Positions 1 through 11,640 of a stretch of DNA of 64,000 bases are shown here, piece after piece; the first letter of the stretch is position 1, and every line of letters begins with the position of its first letter. The DNA is from Carnegiea gigantea. Lineage: Eukaryota > Streptophyta > Magnoliopsida > Caryophyllales > Cactaceae. Location of the stretch: assembly GCA_029747015.1 (NCBI GenBank), contig JAKOGI010000083.1, forward strand, positions 975,001-1,039,000. The letters run 5' to 3'. The position numbers and the translations under genes were made by a program. The notes under the pieces were generated by a model. It saw only the letters and a list, made by a program, of their open reading frames with translations. It made no database searches and was not told the origin of the DNA.

Positions 1-499
1 CTCGATTGGTATATGCAAGATGAATATTTTCAGCTTGGTTTCATCTTCTCACGTGATTTAGGCTCTGCATGCTGCAGTGGTGGCTGCTAGGGCTGTTTAG
101 GCTACAGTAGCTACCATTGAGCTTGTGTTTTAGCATCATGTTGTAGTATACTTATACAAATAGAATCCTAAATCCCATGAATTGTGATATCCTTGCTTTG
201 TCTGAAATGCAATATCTCCTCCCTGGTTGAACTTATGTAAGAAGAATTGGAAAACAAAATAAACATTTTTTGTTAGTAGTTGTTGTCTTACTGCATTAAC
301 CATTAGTACTTTCTAGGTGTTTAATTAGGGCCAAAAATGTTTATAAATTGTTACTATTGTTTAGGGAATGTAATTATACATCTCTATTTTATGCCTTTTT
401 ATAAATCTTCATATCTGTGTTCAATGTACTTGTTTAGCATAATTATTTGTAATAGTTTTTAGACTAATATATTTGTCATTACTTATAATTTAGTGATGT
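1..499. other. AT-rich spacer, no gene seen
   Basis: No open frame with a recognisable family, RNA gene or structured repeat was found on either strand. It may belong to the hAT element that follows, whose upstream terminus I could not locate. Confidence 0.4.
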
Positions 500-1960
500 G
501 AAGTGCAACGGCAACTTCTACAGTGCGACACAGAGATGGATATAGTGAGTATGCCACTGAGCAACATAAAAGGAAAAAGAGATCTAAAGTATTTGGAGAG
601 ATCTTGAACAAGGCTAGAAATTTGCAACTTGTAAGCATTATAAAGTAGTCATAATTGCTAATCCTAATAATGGCACTTCCAACTTAAAGCGTAATTTAGA
701 TAGATGTCCACAAAGACCTAGTGGGGTTGAAATTGGGAAGTTGGGTAGTGATGATAATAAGGACTTTGTCTTTAACATCAATGAGCTTCGAAAAGAAATT
801 ACACTTCATATTGTAGAAGGAGCCCACTCGTTTGCAACTATTGAAGGAAAAGGTTCTAAAGGAATGATGTCTGAAGCTAATCCAGACTTTGTACCATTCA
901 GTCATTCAATGACTAAGAGACAATTGTTGTCGATGTATGTGGGAGATAAAAGATAAGGTCAAGGATAAGTTAAATCACACTTATCAGCACTACATTTATA
1001 TCACAACCCATTTTGTGAATAGTCCTTGGAAGTTGCACATAAGGATCCTTAGGTTTAGGACTTTGACACCTCCTTATGATGATGAAAGTATTGCGAATAA
1101 AATGTTTATGTTTCTTACTCAATGGAACATTGAACATAAGATAGTTACTATCATTGTGGATAATGCTAAGTATAATGATGTGATGGTGTCTAATATGAAA
1201 AAGCGTTTTCTTTTCAAGGAATGGGTTGAATTAATAACTGTGCTTTCTTCCATGTTTGATGTTGTGCACATATCTTGAATCGTATTGTGCAAGATGGATT
1301 TCAATTGATTTATGAAGTTCTAAAAAAGATTCAAAGTTTGATGAAACTGATAACCAAATCTTCTCAAAGAACTAGAGATTTCTATGAACATGCTAAAAAA
1401 ATTTTCACTTAGATGGTAGAAGAAAGTTGAATTTGGACATGCAAGTCCGTTAGAAATTGACTTATAAGATGTTGAATAATGTTATGTATTATAACAATGT
1501 GTTTGTTTATTTGGTGTTCACTAATTCACCACTGAAACCCTATGTGCCTGTTAAGGAGGAGTGGGAAAAGGTCACTATGATACACAAATTTTTAAAGTTA
1601 TTTTATGAGGTGACATGTATGTTTAGTGTTGTTAAGACCCTCACTTCAAATTTGTATTTCAAGGGTCCATGGATGATCCATCGTTGTTTACTTGAAACAA
1701 CTCAAGGTCCGTATAAATTTTTAGCAAACATAGAAAATCGGATGCTAGGGAAGTTTGACAAATATTAGTCCAAATATAATCTATATTTGTCATGTACTGT
1801 CATTCTTGATGCTAGATGCAAGGTTAAATTTGTTGAGTATTGCTTCAGTAAGCTGTTTGGCCCTAATAAAGCCATAGAACGGATGGATAATTGATGCGGA
1901 GCAAGACCCCAAATCATCTTCCTAAGTTGAGTAGTTTCACACTTCACTTGTTAGAGGTAG
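500..1960 (+). pseudogene. hAT-family transposase remnant (BED-finger / RICESLEEPER type)
   Basis: Seen: plus-strand peptides in several frames match the order of a plant hAT transposase. A BED-finger tail (NNGTSNLKRNLDRCP, ~670-710) is followed by a segment at 741-956 containing NPDFVPFSHSMTKR. Next comes an RNase H-like block at 937-1278 with LRFRTLTPPYDDESIA and WNIEHKIVTIIVDNAKYND. Further blocks lie at 1457-1768 (WEKVTMIHKFLKLFYEVT, TSNLYF) and 1790-1890 (ILDARCKVKFVEYCFSKLFG). The frame breaks several times (near 950, 1280, 1440 and 1770) and stops interrupt it, so it is dead. Known: hAT transposases cut and paste elements with short TIRs and 8 bp target duplications, and dimerise through a C-terminal hATC region. 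No hATC region was recognised here, so the 3' end is missing or too decayed. No TIR or target duplication was identified. RICESLEEPER-like domesticated genes look similar, but the breaks argue against a working gene. Confidence 0.8.
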
Positions 1961-4147
1961 ATTATGTCAAATAAAGTTTTTAGTAGAAGCTATCCCGAAT
2001 TTTTAGTTTCGTAAGTTAGTTTTGAGCATCTTTTCAGATGATCAAATAACTTCCAAAATTAATGTTTTAACTATTGCTGGATTACTCCATATGTCTATTT
2101 TCTAACAAGCTATACATATCCTTAGTTATGGAGCTTAGTCTGAGCAAGTGTCAGTGCAGGCCTGTATATGTACGGTTTTGACTAAGAGTTTAATTAGGTT
2201 AGCAAATGGATGATTTAGGAGTTAAGCTTTTATGGAACATTTGTGGACACTTCTAGAAATTTTTGCCTAAAATATCTCCCCTAAATTCCTCCATTTAGGA
2301 TGATGGAGGATGCCACCAAGTAAGCACAAATGCAGCAAAATTTCAGCATTGCATTTGGACAACTCATCACTGGCCTAGAAGCTTCTAATTTCGATTTCCA
2401 TAAGCTTAGATTGTTGTCAGAATATTATTGGTTAGAATGATTGCTTCAATTCTATTGGTTCACACCAACCCTTTAGGAACTTCATTTCTACTGCCTTATT
2501 TTGTAGCCTGGGGAAGGGGACACTAATTTTTGTGGCTAAATTAGCCTCCTTGTAACCAATTAGAATAGACTTGATTTGAAGATTAATGAAATAAAAACCT
2601 TATTGCTTGTTATCTCTCTACAAAAAGCTCAATCTTCTTTATCTGTCTAGAAGAGTGGTGAATTTGAGTCTTCCTTTTAATTCAATATTTGGTGCTAAGG
2701 CTTTATAAAATTGAAGGGTGGGTTGATCTTTTATTGTTTACTATTATCATTGCAAGTCTGAATCAATCAAGTGCTAGTTCTATGGATTTCTTCAGTTGGG
2801 TCTTCTTGTGGGTTTTGATCTTCCTTGATCTCTTGGATCACTTCATCAAGATTATTGTCTTTATTTGGCTATGGAAAATCTCTCATGGTTCAATAATATA
2901 TTGGGTATTTTACATTCCCTATATGAAGAGTACAAACTACAATCAACATCAACTTCATCGATTGTTAGCTCTTCTCCTATTGTAAGTGGTTCTGGGATGA
3001 TGATTTTGATGATTATAATAGTTTTAATGGTAGAAGATCTAGACAACAAGTGGGGAGATCGTACCTTGATTTATTTGGAGGAGCTGGCTCTTTAGTTGAA
3101 TATAGAATTAGATGTTTTGGATTTTTGGCATGGAAGTTCTATGAGATACCTAAAGCTTTCTATAATGGCATGAGAGTTATTAACTATCCTAGTTAGTATA
3201 GTAGTCTTACAGTCTACTTTGTCTTAGTGACAAAACCATCTCCCCAATCCACAGTGCATGGAACCCAAAGACCGTGCAAGCATTAGTATGTTTGCAAGAC
3301 TAGTGATGCACATAGTATGATGCTACTCGACCAGTTTATAATGATTCTATTTCAAACGAGAAGGGAGCATGTGAGGATGAGGAGGATGATATAAGCCTCT
3401 TCTTTTAGGTAATTAAGTTATTTATTTTGGGCTAACTAGGTAGTGTACTTTGAATTGGGACTTGTTGTAATTTGGATTAGCTTGATAGTGTATTTTCTAA
3501 CGCGCATAGTATCACATTGTTATGATCTACTGAACTGCATATATGAGTCATTTATCATGTTGGATTAGTAGTTTTGTTGGTCTTTTCACGTTTTAGAAAA
3601 TGTGGGCATCAAGGATGTCATGTTTGGATCTTTTGATAGGCTCGGACCAGAATGTTGGATGGGGTTGGTGTATTTAAAAAAAGCTTGATTTTTGGTCCAT
3701 AGGGAATAGTCAAAATCTTGGTTAATTTTAATAATTTTGGCCTAACATGTATGAGGCATTTTCTACGTAATAGAATTAGGCTAACTGGGTCATGGGCGGG
3801 CTAGGGTCATTTAACCCATGACTTGACCTTGCCCATAAAGAAACTATGCGGGCTTGGCCGAACCCATTAAATTAATGGGGCGACCTGATCCAGCCTGATC
3901 CAACCTGCTGCCCACCCTCCTCATAAGCAATAAGAAGCAGTAATCACATTAGGAAAAAAGTAGCATAAAAGAGCAGTAAGTGATAATAAGAGATAAATGT
4001 TAGTCGCAAGAAGTGGTAACTAGTGTTAACCCATAAGTGGTGTGTTATCAGTGAAACGACAAGCCCTTAGATAGTGTTTTTTTTAATTTTTTTAATAAAG
4101 TAATACGTCATATTAATAGAAAACGCTTCAAAGAGAGCTACTAGCGT
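1961..4147. other. Unassigned repeat-like spacer
   Basis: Short open stretches near 2310-2400, 2689-2985 and 2865-3110 do not resemble a family I recognise. The segment 3600-3910 carries GGGCT/GACC-rich phrases typical of dispersed plant repeats. Nothing here supports a host gene. Confidence 0.3.
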
Positions 4148-4152
4148 CAAAT

Positions 4153-5408
4153 TGTTAGGGAAGTTTTAACATTTGTAAACCCCAAGTGTAAGGTGCATCG
4201 TTGAGTACTCGGAGTATCGTCCGCAGGGAGTTGGGTTTCCAAATACCAGAACTAACTAAAGCGTCTCAAGCTAGGCAAAACAGAAGGGATAAAAAATAGA
4301 ACTAAACTACTAAAACAAAAACAAAGACTTTGATTATGATTAAACCTAAGATACACCAACTAATCAAGTCAAACCTTAACCTTCCGAAGTACGCAAGCCC
4401 TCTCTCAAGGATCATGAGCTAGTCTAATTTTTCTAACCTCCTATTTTTATGGGATTAGTACAATTAAACTATAAGATTGATAACCCTTGACTTAACTAGC
4501 GACCGAGACTATTTTCATATTCGAATCCTAGCTATTCTCTCTACCCACACCAGACAATTAACTTTACCTATCAGCATAAGTCAATTGGCCCAAAACATAG
4601 ACCAAAGCTCTTTCAAGCATTTCATCGAACACTTGGCTGGCATGAAAGAAAACTCTAAATTCAAGTATAAACAAGGTGAGTAAAGGCCTAAACAAGATCA
4701 ATTAGTCATCAAGAGGCTAATCATCATCCAAATCAACACAAACTAACAAGTAAGCATCACAAACACAATTAAACCTAATTACAACTAAACACGCAAACAT
4801 GAACACAAGCATGAACTAGCAAAGAAATTAAAGCAATAACAAAATCTAATAAACCAAAAAGCATGAATTAACAACAAAAACTAAAAATCAAATATAATCA
4901 AAACGAGAACAAAACATATACAAATAAAGAGAAAAAGAGAAGAGGAAACTTATGTTGATTGAATAAACCTTAGGAATTCGCAAGTTTGAATCCAAACAAC
5001 GAAGAAAAATTCTAATCTTTCTAATCTAATTCCCCTAAATGGGATTTTTATTGGCTAAACCTAAACTAAGAACTCCCAAAAAGTCACCGAAGGAGAGCAG
5101 AGGAGGTCCTGTATAAAAACGCTCGAAAGGGATTTAAATAAAAAATCGGGCGAGCAAGCAAGCAGGGAGGCGGCGCACGGCCACACCAAGCCAAATTTCT
5201 GGAATGGTGGCATGGCCTTCCCTGTCATCCTTTCTTGCCTTCTTTTGCTCTTCTAGTCCGTCCTCACTCCTTTTCACGGTGTTTGCTCGATTGAGGTTAT
5301 TTTCTACAAAGTAAATAAAACAAGTAAAAAATCCTAAAGATTGTATTATTATACGAGCTAAAATTAGGTGAAAGAGGCACATAAAATACAACAAATTAGC
5401 GCCCAACA
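4153..5408 (-). repeat. 3' LTR of the outer LARD-like element
   Basis: Direct repeat of 20621-21987, about 1.26 kb. Compared with the other copy it lacks roughly 55 bp near 4390, one copy of a 23 bp tandem unit, and about 43 bp of a GGCCA/CACGG-rich segment near 5175. The other differences are mostly single-base. Minus orientation is set by the PBS beside the partner LTR. Confidence 0.9.
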
Positions 5409-5536
5409 AATACTCCCACACCTACTTTTGCTCGTCCTTGAGCAAAGCAAAAGTAAATCTAACCTAGGAAACTAACTCACATTCGTAGGAATCACGGTTG
5501 CATTTAGCGCATGTAAGAAGCCCTTTAAACCCCTTG
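5409..5536 (-). other. 3' internal end of outer element with polypurine tract
   Basis: Between the left LTR and the inner insertion. Read on the minus strand, the bases just before the LTR are purine-rich (AGGTGTGGGAGTA), consistent with a polypurine tract that primes plus-strand synthesis. The segment resumes at 18116 beyond the inner element. Confidence 0.6.
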
Positions 5537-5665
5537 GTTCTTCCAACAGCCTGAACCTAAAATTTTTATTAACTACTTCAAACTACTCTAATCACAAATT
5601 AATTAAGTTGGACGTCGCATTTTAATTTCGCATTTCAATTTCTCATTTCAATTTCTCATTCTACT

Positions 5666-5895
<230 letters not shown>

Positions 5896-7690
5896 ATCGT
5901 CGCAGGTTGAAACGACGACATGGCCTTGAAATGAGCCTTGAAATGCTGCTTAAATAATTGTTTCAAGTTTGAGTAAATATTTGAATGCCCACATAGTAAT
6001 ATTCATAAATAAATAAATAAAATAAATAAAGTAGCCTAATGGTTAAAGGAATAAATTGTGAAGTAATAATAATAATAAAAAGGAAATGACAATATCCCCC
6101 CCAAATTTATATCCAAAGGATGTAAAATTTAAATTTATTAATTCTAGTCAAAAAATTATTACTTCAACTATATATAAATATACCTAAAATTATATACATA
6201 TGTATGTAATGAATAAAATAAAAATAAAAGAAGTAGGATAAATACAAGGAAAAATCTAGAAAATGCGGGTATGTGTCAAGAAATAAAATGAAGAAAAAAA
6301 GGGAAAAGAGTAAATGCAAATAATCTAAGCTGGATAATTCATTAAACAAAATAAACCAAATGCAATTAATTAAACCCAAACACCTCTCTCTTCCCCCCTG
6401 TTGCCCGACAACCCCCCTCCTGTCTGCCTCCCCTATATTTTTGCTGCCCCGGTTTGGCCTCCCCTGCCACGCCACCGCTGCGCTGGCCGCCCCCAGCTAG
6501 CGGACGCTGGGTTTCAGACGCCCACAGCACTGCCGCTGGCCGTCACTGCCCAGTGCCACCCTCCTACTCCCCCTTTTGAGTGTGTTCAAGAGATTGAGAG
6601 GTGAAACCCTAACTATGCTTCAATCTAATTTTTGATCCTTTATGCTAGAATTGTGATATTAAATGGTGTAATTAGCATTGACAAGTGTTTATTTGTAAAT
6701 TTCTCAAAACATTTTGGATGGTTGGTGTGGGTTGCTTGTTGGGATGAATTGGGAAGAAAAGTGATGGGTGAGGGTTCGGATGTTATGATTGAATTTGAGT
6801 TTGATTTGGTGATACTTAGATTAGGTTCACAAATAATTAGAGGAAATTTGTGGATTATATATGTGGGAGATGTGTGTTATGTTGTTAATCATGGGTTGGT
6901 GATTAGGGTTGTGATTAGAATGGAAGTTAAGTTTGTTATGTTGATTTAATGGAGTTTAAGGGGATGCTAATGCATATGTAAGTGAGATCAAAGCAAAAAT
7001 ATGTTGGATGAGTGAGATATGATTATGAGATTGAAGGATTAGGGTTTAGGGTTTGAATAATGTTTAAGTTAATCTTGTTGGGTTATTAATGTTTAAATGA
7101 GCTAATGGATGATTAAATAGTGATGTTAGTATAACAATATATAAGATTAGTATGTGTGCTAAATTATGATTATAACTTGGTTATTTAGTGATTTGGGCAT
7201 GTATGGTGATTAGGTGAATTATAATGAAACTCAGAGTAAAATGAATGAAAGTTTGATGTGATAATGTTTAGTAGCGTTTAAACAAGTCTTTGATAATAAT
7301 TGAACGGAAATAAGGAAATATAAGCATGTGTGTTAGGTTATTGGGTAAATATGGCAAAATTTAGTTTCCAAGTGAGGGTAATTTGTAATGGAGAGGAGAA
7401 GGAAGGGAGCGATAGTAGCTTTAAATGTTGGAAAGTCATGAACTAAGTAAGAGGCTTGGTGAGTTTCTAAGTTTCGATTACTAAAATGAAAAGGGGAAAG
7501 GAATGAGTAATTGCGCATTTAGAACTACCAAGGAATGTGCCTTTATAATTTTATTTCACTAATAAGTAATGTTATGACTAGAACTCGACTTGAATATGTG
7601 CCCAAATTCATAAAGTTTGAGTTGCCTTAAAACGTATCGCAAACGATGAATCATTAAAGAGAGGAATGATAGCCATAATAATATCAATAT

Positions 7691-7715
7691 CATAATAATA
7701 ATAATAATAATAATA

Positions 7716-7768
<53 letters not shown>
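7691..7768. repeat. (ATA)n/(ATG)n trinucleotide repeat in 5' LTR
   Basis: An ATA run followed by an uninterrupted GAT/ATG run. The matching 3' LTR tract at 16810-16889 is interrupted and differently composed. Confidence 0.95.
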
Positions 7769-8968
7769 AGTAACAACGATAAGGATAATATTAACAATAT
7801 TAATGATTAAAGACATCACAACAACAACTTCAAGATAAACCATACTCTATACGCGTTAAAAGGTCAGGAATCGTGGGAGGAAGAGGAACCCAAAAAAAAA
7901 AAAAAAATGGAACCCAATTAAATGAATAATAGTTATTACGTGTTAATAAAAAGAGAAGGCAAGAGAATTTAGATTATTCATTAAGTTAATAAAGATCATA
8001 AAATTTCTTAATCTTTCACTAATCAAGGAAAAATTGCGTACTTGGAGCAGAAGTGAGGCCACATCGGTCGCTTCAAGCTACCAGCAAATGATTTTCAGTA
8101 AAAGAGAGAGATTTTCAAAAACTAGGTACGTACATTGCTTGTGCTCTTTGAAAACTCACATGTTTTTCAAACTATGCAAATTCAGTATGATAATCATATA
8201 GTGAATCATTTTATGCAATGTTTTGTCACATAGTCAAGTGACCCTATCAATTATCAATCATCAGGGCTTATGCCCTTCAATTTACTCGCTTGGCTGCAAC
8301 TCAGGCTCTCCGGTCGGCGTGGGAGGTGTGCACCTATCTCAAGATCGCTGCAAACGTCAACAGGGGTCCACTTTCAGATAATAACCTACAAATCAGTTTT
8401 ACTCATACATTCTCTCTCTTCTGTTTGCCAAACAAAATGTTTGAAATGCGGGTGCCCAACTAGTTTAACTCATTTATTTTACTGTATAGGAATGTACGTG
8501 CTGAGCTTCGCCTCATATTTCGAATGCTTTTATGTTTTCTATTTTAGGCAAGGGATCAGTGAACAGTCCTTTTGGCAAGCCAGGGAATAGCAAGAAGTGA
8601 GAAAGAGTTCAAATTCTTTTGCTGGGGTTTCGCTAGCCAAGGGCTCACAGTGATTCATAGACTAGCATCTTAAGTATCTAAGAGTTGTGTAATCCTTTGA
8701 ATATCTCAGATTACCAGTAACTTGTAATCGTATATTGAGTTGCAGGTGTATCATAACTTATGTAAATGGTTGAATGTATGTTATTTCAATTTTGTCGTGC
8801 GATGGACAATTAAATGGGCAACACAATGGTACCCGTAGTTCAATTAGCCTTGTTCCATTACGGAACGACGGTAATACCTCCAACCAAAAGACTTCTACTA
8901 CTAATCAATAATTTATGAGTAATCAGGTTAGACTAATCCAGCATTAGGAATTAGGGGCATTACAGTGT

Positions 8969-8984
8969 TGGCATCAGAGCAGGG
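8969..8984 (+). other. Primer-binding site, initiator tRNA-Met type
   Basis: TGGCATCAGAGCAGGG lies four bases after the LTR end. It resembles the usual TGGTATCAGAGC complement of plant initiator tRNA-Met, with a T-to-C change at position 4. Confidence 0.85.
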
Positions 8985-9125
8985 TTAGCAAATCACTATG
9001 AGCATAGGACACTCGAAAACTAGATGTATGTGTTTGTGATAATAATATAAGTAAATTGAGTTTCTCTAAGGGAAATTTATGTGTAAATGTGGCTTATACA
9101 CTCTTCCTGTTCTTTTCATGTTCAG

Positions 9126-9866
9126 ATGGCTCATCTAGGAGTGCCTGCGGGCCTGTATAACATTCACGTGGCACCGCAGACTTCAATGAAGGCTCATATC
9201 TCTATCCTATATGCGGCCATGGTGGCCCACATGCAGGAGGACCCTTTGTCCGAATTTCATGATGTGATGGGCTGTGCGCGCAGACTGCTATGGTCTTTAC
9301 CTCTCGCTGCCCCTTGGCACGAGTTTAGACTATGGTACCATAATTTCATGGTTACAGGAGACCCAAGGCCTGATGCAGAGCGGTTTCAGATTTTAGGGGC
9401 TTGGTATTTGATTACTAGAGAACTATCGCTACGAGAGGAGTTTGAGCTGAGAGGCATCTCATATGATATCCTCCCATGCATTTTTCCTGCCTTCGATGTG
9501 CACCCACCTATCATTCCACCTCCACCCCTACTGGCTCAGGGGCCACCGCCCCCACAGCCTCCCGTTCAGCCGCCATCTGCTTCGCTGCAGGCTGACCCAG
9601 GGGATGAGGTTCATATAGTCGAGGAGGTGCTGAGCTCTCCAGAGATCATAGAGGTGAGCTCTGATGAGGGAGGAATAGAACTTGATGAGCCAAAGGAGGA
9701 GCTAGAGGAGGAGTTGAGGGAGAATGAGCCCTTAGAGGAAGAGCTAGCGGGTCACGAGAGTGATTCTGAGGATGAGGATTCGGAGATGCAGGAGCTTGAT
9801 AGTGACTCAGGAGAGGAGGATGACAATTCCTCCGACCCTAATTACGATCCCACTTGGGATCATTAG
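9126..9866 (+). CDS. Extra ORF upstream of gag in the chromovirus (unknown function, 246 aa)
   Basis: I do not recognise the family. Seen: an uninterrupted frame from the ATG after TTTCATGTTCAG; an upstream in-frame ATG at 9087 is possible but less likely. The N-terminal ~120 residues look folded, with aromatic and hydrophobic residues and segments such as FRLWYHNFMVTGDPRPDAER. A proline-rich linker follows (about residues 140-165, IIPPPPLL, PPPPQPPVQPP). The last ~80 residues are strongly acidic (ELEEELRENEPLEEE, DSEDEDSEMQELDSDSGEED) and end DPNYDPTWDH. No zinc finger, protease motif or membrane segment is visible. It sits between PBS and gag, the place of accessory first ORFs in some plant LTR elements. 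The downstream gag-pol of the same copy is riddled with stops, so the openness of this frame stands out. The acidic tail might bind histones or basic proteins, which is only inference. Confidence 0.7.
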   Translation: MAHLGVPAGLYNIHVAPQTSMKAHISILYAAMVAHMQEDPLSEFHDVMGCARRLLWSLPLAAPWHEFRLWYHNFMVTGDPRPDAERFQILGAWYLITRELSLREEFELRGISYDILPCIFPAFDVHPPIIPPPPLLAQGPPPPQPPVQPPSASLQADPGDEVHIVEEVLSSPEIIEVSSDEGGIELDEPKEELEEELRENEPLEEELAGHESDSEDEDSEMQELDSDSGEEDDNSSDPNYDPTWDH

Positions 9867-9867
9867 G

Positions 9868-9904
9868 CCTAGCCTTACCCCTGCTTATGGGCTAGGTTTT
9901 TTTT
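9868..9904 (+). other. Hairpin plus T-run after the extra ORF
   Basis: CCTAGCC (9868-9874) pairs with GGCTAGG (9890-9896) across a 15-base loop, followed directly by a run of T. It begins two bases after the stop codon. The role is unknown; it could be a 3'-end or pausing structure, or chance. Confidence 0.4.
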
Positions 9905-10294
9905 TTATTTTTTTGCTTCGGACAGCTGGTACAGTGTGATATTCTTTTGTTCATGACATATATATATGATGTATATAGGTAGGCTAACGTAACCAGCTGT
10001 GACAAGGTTTTCGCCTTTTCTTTTTAGGTTCGGGGCAGATTTAACTCAGTAAGACAACTTCAGTTAGTGACTAGGTTAGGAGCCTCAGTTAGGAGGCGGG
10101 AAAGGTTATCACGAAGTATTGTAATATTCTTTTGACTTTGTATGAACTTTCCAGATGTATATATATGTATATGTATATGCAATAAAGGTACTATTTGAGT
10201 TAAATTGAGTTGTGATTCTGAATGATTACTGTTTTATGATAATGTTATGCAATCTGAGATAATAAATTTTGCTTATGTGATTTAGTCTTACAAT

Positions 10295-11640
10295 ATGGTA
10301 GAGCCTATGAACGACAATCAAAATAGAAAGGAAAATGAGTCCCAGGGTTCAAGTAATCGGGTAAATAAGGACCCTCAGCAGGACCTTAGTAGAGGCCCAA
10401 CAGTGGCCTTGGAAGCATCCAGTAGTGTGAAGGACCCGAATTATTGAAAGAATTTAGTAATTGAGCTGATGAAAAGGATTCCTCCTGCATCCCCTACACC
10501 CCCTGTACCTCCAGAAAACTCTTCAAAGTCTGACAAATTAGCGGATAGGGTAGCTCGATGCAACCCTAATGTTTATGATGTAAACCTTGACCCTGTAGAG
10601 CTGGAGGACTAGATTAGGCGAATGGAAAAGATATTTACAGTAGTTGAAGTGCCTGAAGAGAAAAAAGTCAACATGGGAACTTTCTATTTGATTGGTGAAG
10701 CAGATATCTGGTGGAGTACTATGAAAGATAAGTCACAAGAGCCCGAGCTCACTTGGGCTAAGTTTCTTCAGGGGCTTAGGGCTAAGTTCTATCCAATCAC
10801 AGTCCAACGACAAAAGGAGAAATAATTCATGGAGTCAAAGATGAGTGAAACTATGACAGTAATGCAATATGCCCGTAAGTTTATGGAATTATCAAGGTTT
10901 GCTCCAGATTTTGTGGCAACCGAAAGGTTAAAAATGAGAAGGTTTGAGGAAAGTTTAGCCTTTTATATTCGAAGTCAACTGGCAGACCAGCCAATTCAAA
11001 CTTATTAAGAGCTGTACGAAGGAGCTGCCAAGGCGGAGAGAGTGAAGGGGGAATTAAGGGTTTTGAATCCAGGAAACCAGAAGACGAAGTAGAATGATCG
11101 TACGTCAAGTGAGAGTGTTGCACATAAGAAACTCATTGCTGGCCCTGACAAGAGTCATCCAGTGACATCAAAGGGGCCTGGTACCAGTGTGGGCAAAGGG
11201 GCCTACTAGCCAAGTGTGGGCGAACAAACTATACTAGAGCTGAGTGCCATGTAGGTACTAACAAGTGTATGTGGTGTGAAAGTCTAGAACATTCAATTGC
11301 TAACTGCCCTAGAAGACAGAAGGCTGTTGAAAAGGGAGTTACAAAGTTGGTACCACCCCCACGTCAAAGGAGCCTGCCCTTGAAGCCCCCAACGGCAGGA
11401 CGAGCCTATATAATGAGCAAAAAGGAAGCTACAGTTTCTGGTACGGTTGTCACTGGAATTCTTCTTTTAAATTCAAAACCATTTTGTGTTTTATTTGACT
11501 CTGGGGCAACTTATTCATTTATATCCACTCAAGCTGCATTACAATTGAATTTGAAACCAAATAAGGAGTGAGCGAATTATAGAATTAGTTTGCCAAATGG
11601 GCAGGTGATAGAATGTCTTGTCTTTTACAAGCAGATTCTT
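10295..11640 (+). pseudogene. gag and protease region of chromovirus (inactivated)
   Basis: The frame opens at ATG 10295 and encodes a gag-like protein. Recognisable blocks are EKIFTVVEVPEEKKVNMGTF at 10628-10690 and AKFLQGLRAKFYP, the retrotransposon gag core. A zinc knuckle follows with C-x2-C-x4-H-x4-C spacing (CMWCESLEHSIANCP, ~11266-11310). The aspartic-protease site is DSGATYSFIS near 11500. In-frame stops occur near 10446, 10610, 10823, 11006, 11088 and 11206. The knuckle and protease lie in a different frame from gag, so there is a frameshift before 11269 and another back near 11660. Gag would form the virus-like particle and the protease would process the polyprotein. This copy cannot make either in full. 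Confidence 0.85.

Noticed and set aside
7559..7843. 94-codon minus-strand frame with poly-Ile, and its twin at 16694-16978
   Set aside because: Generated by the ATA/ATG trinucleotide run in the LTRs.
8270..8590. Open frame in 5' LTR with CLKCGCP, and a shorter twin at 17416-17664
   Set aside because: The two LTR copies do not keep the same length or end; no domain; lies in the LTR transcript-end region.
9868..9904. Rho-independent bacterial terminator
   Set aside because: Hairpin plus T-run looks like one, but the context is a plant retrotransposon; not evidence of bacterial origin.
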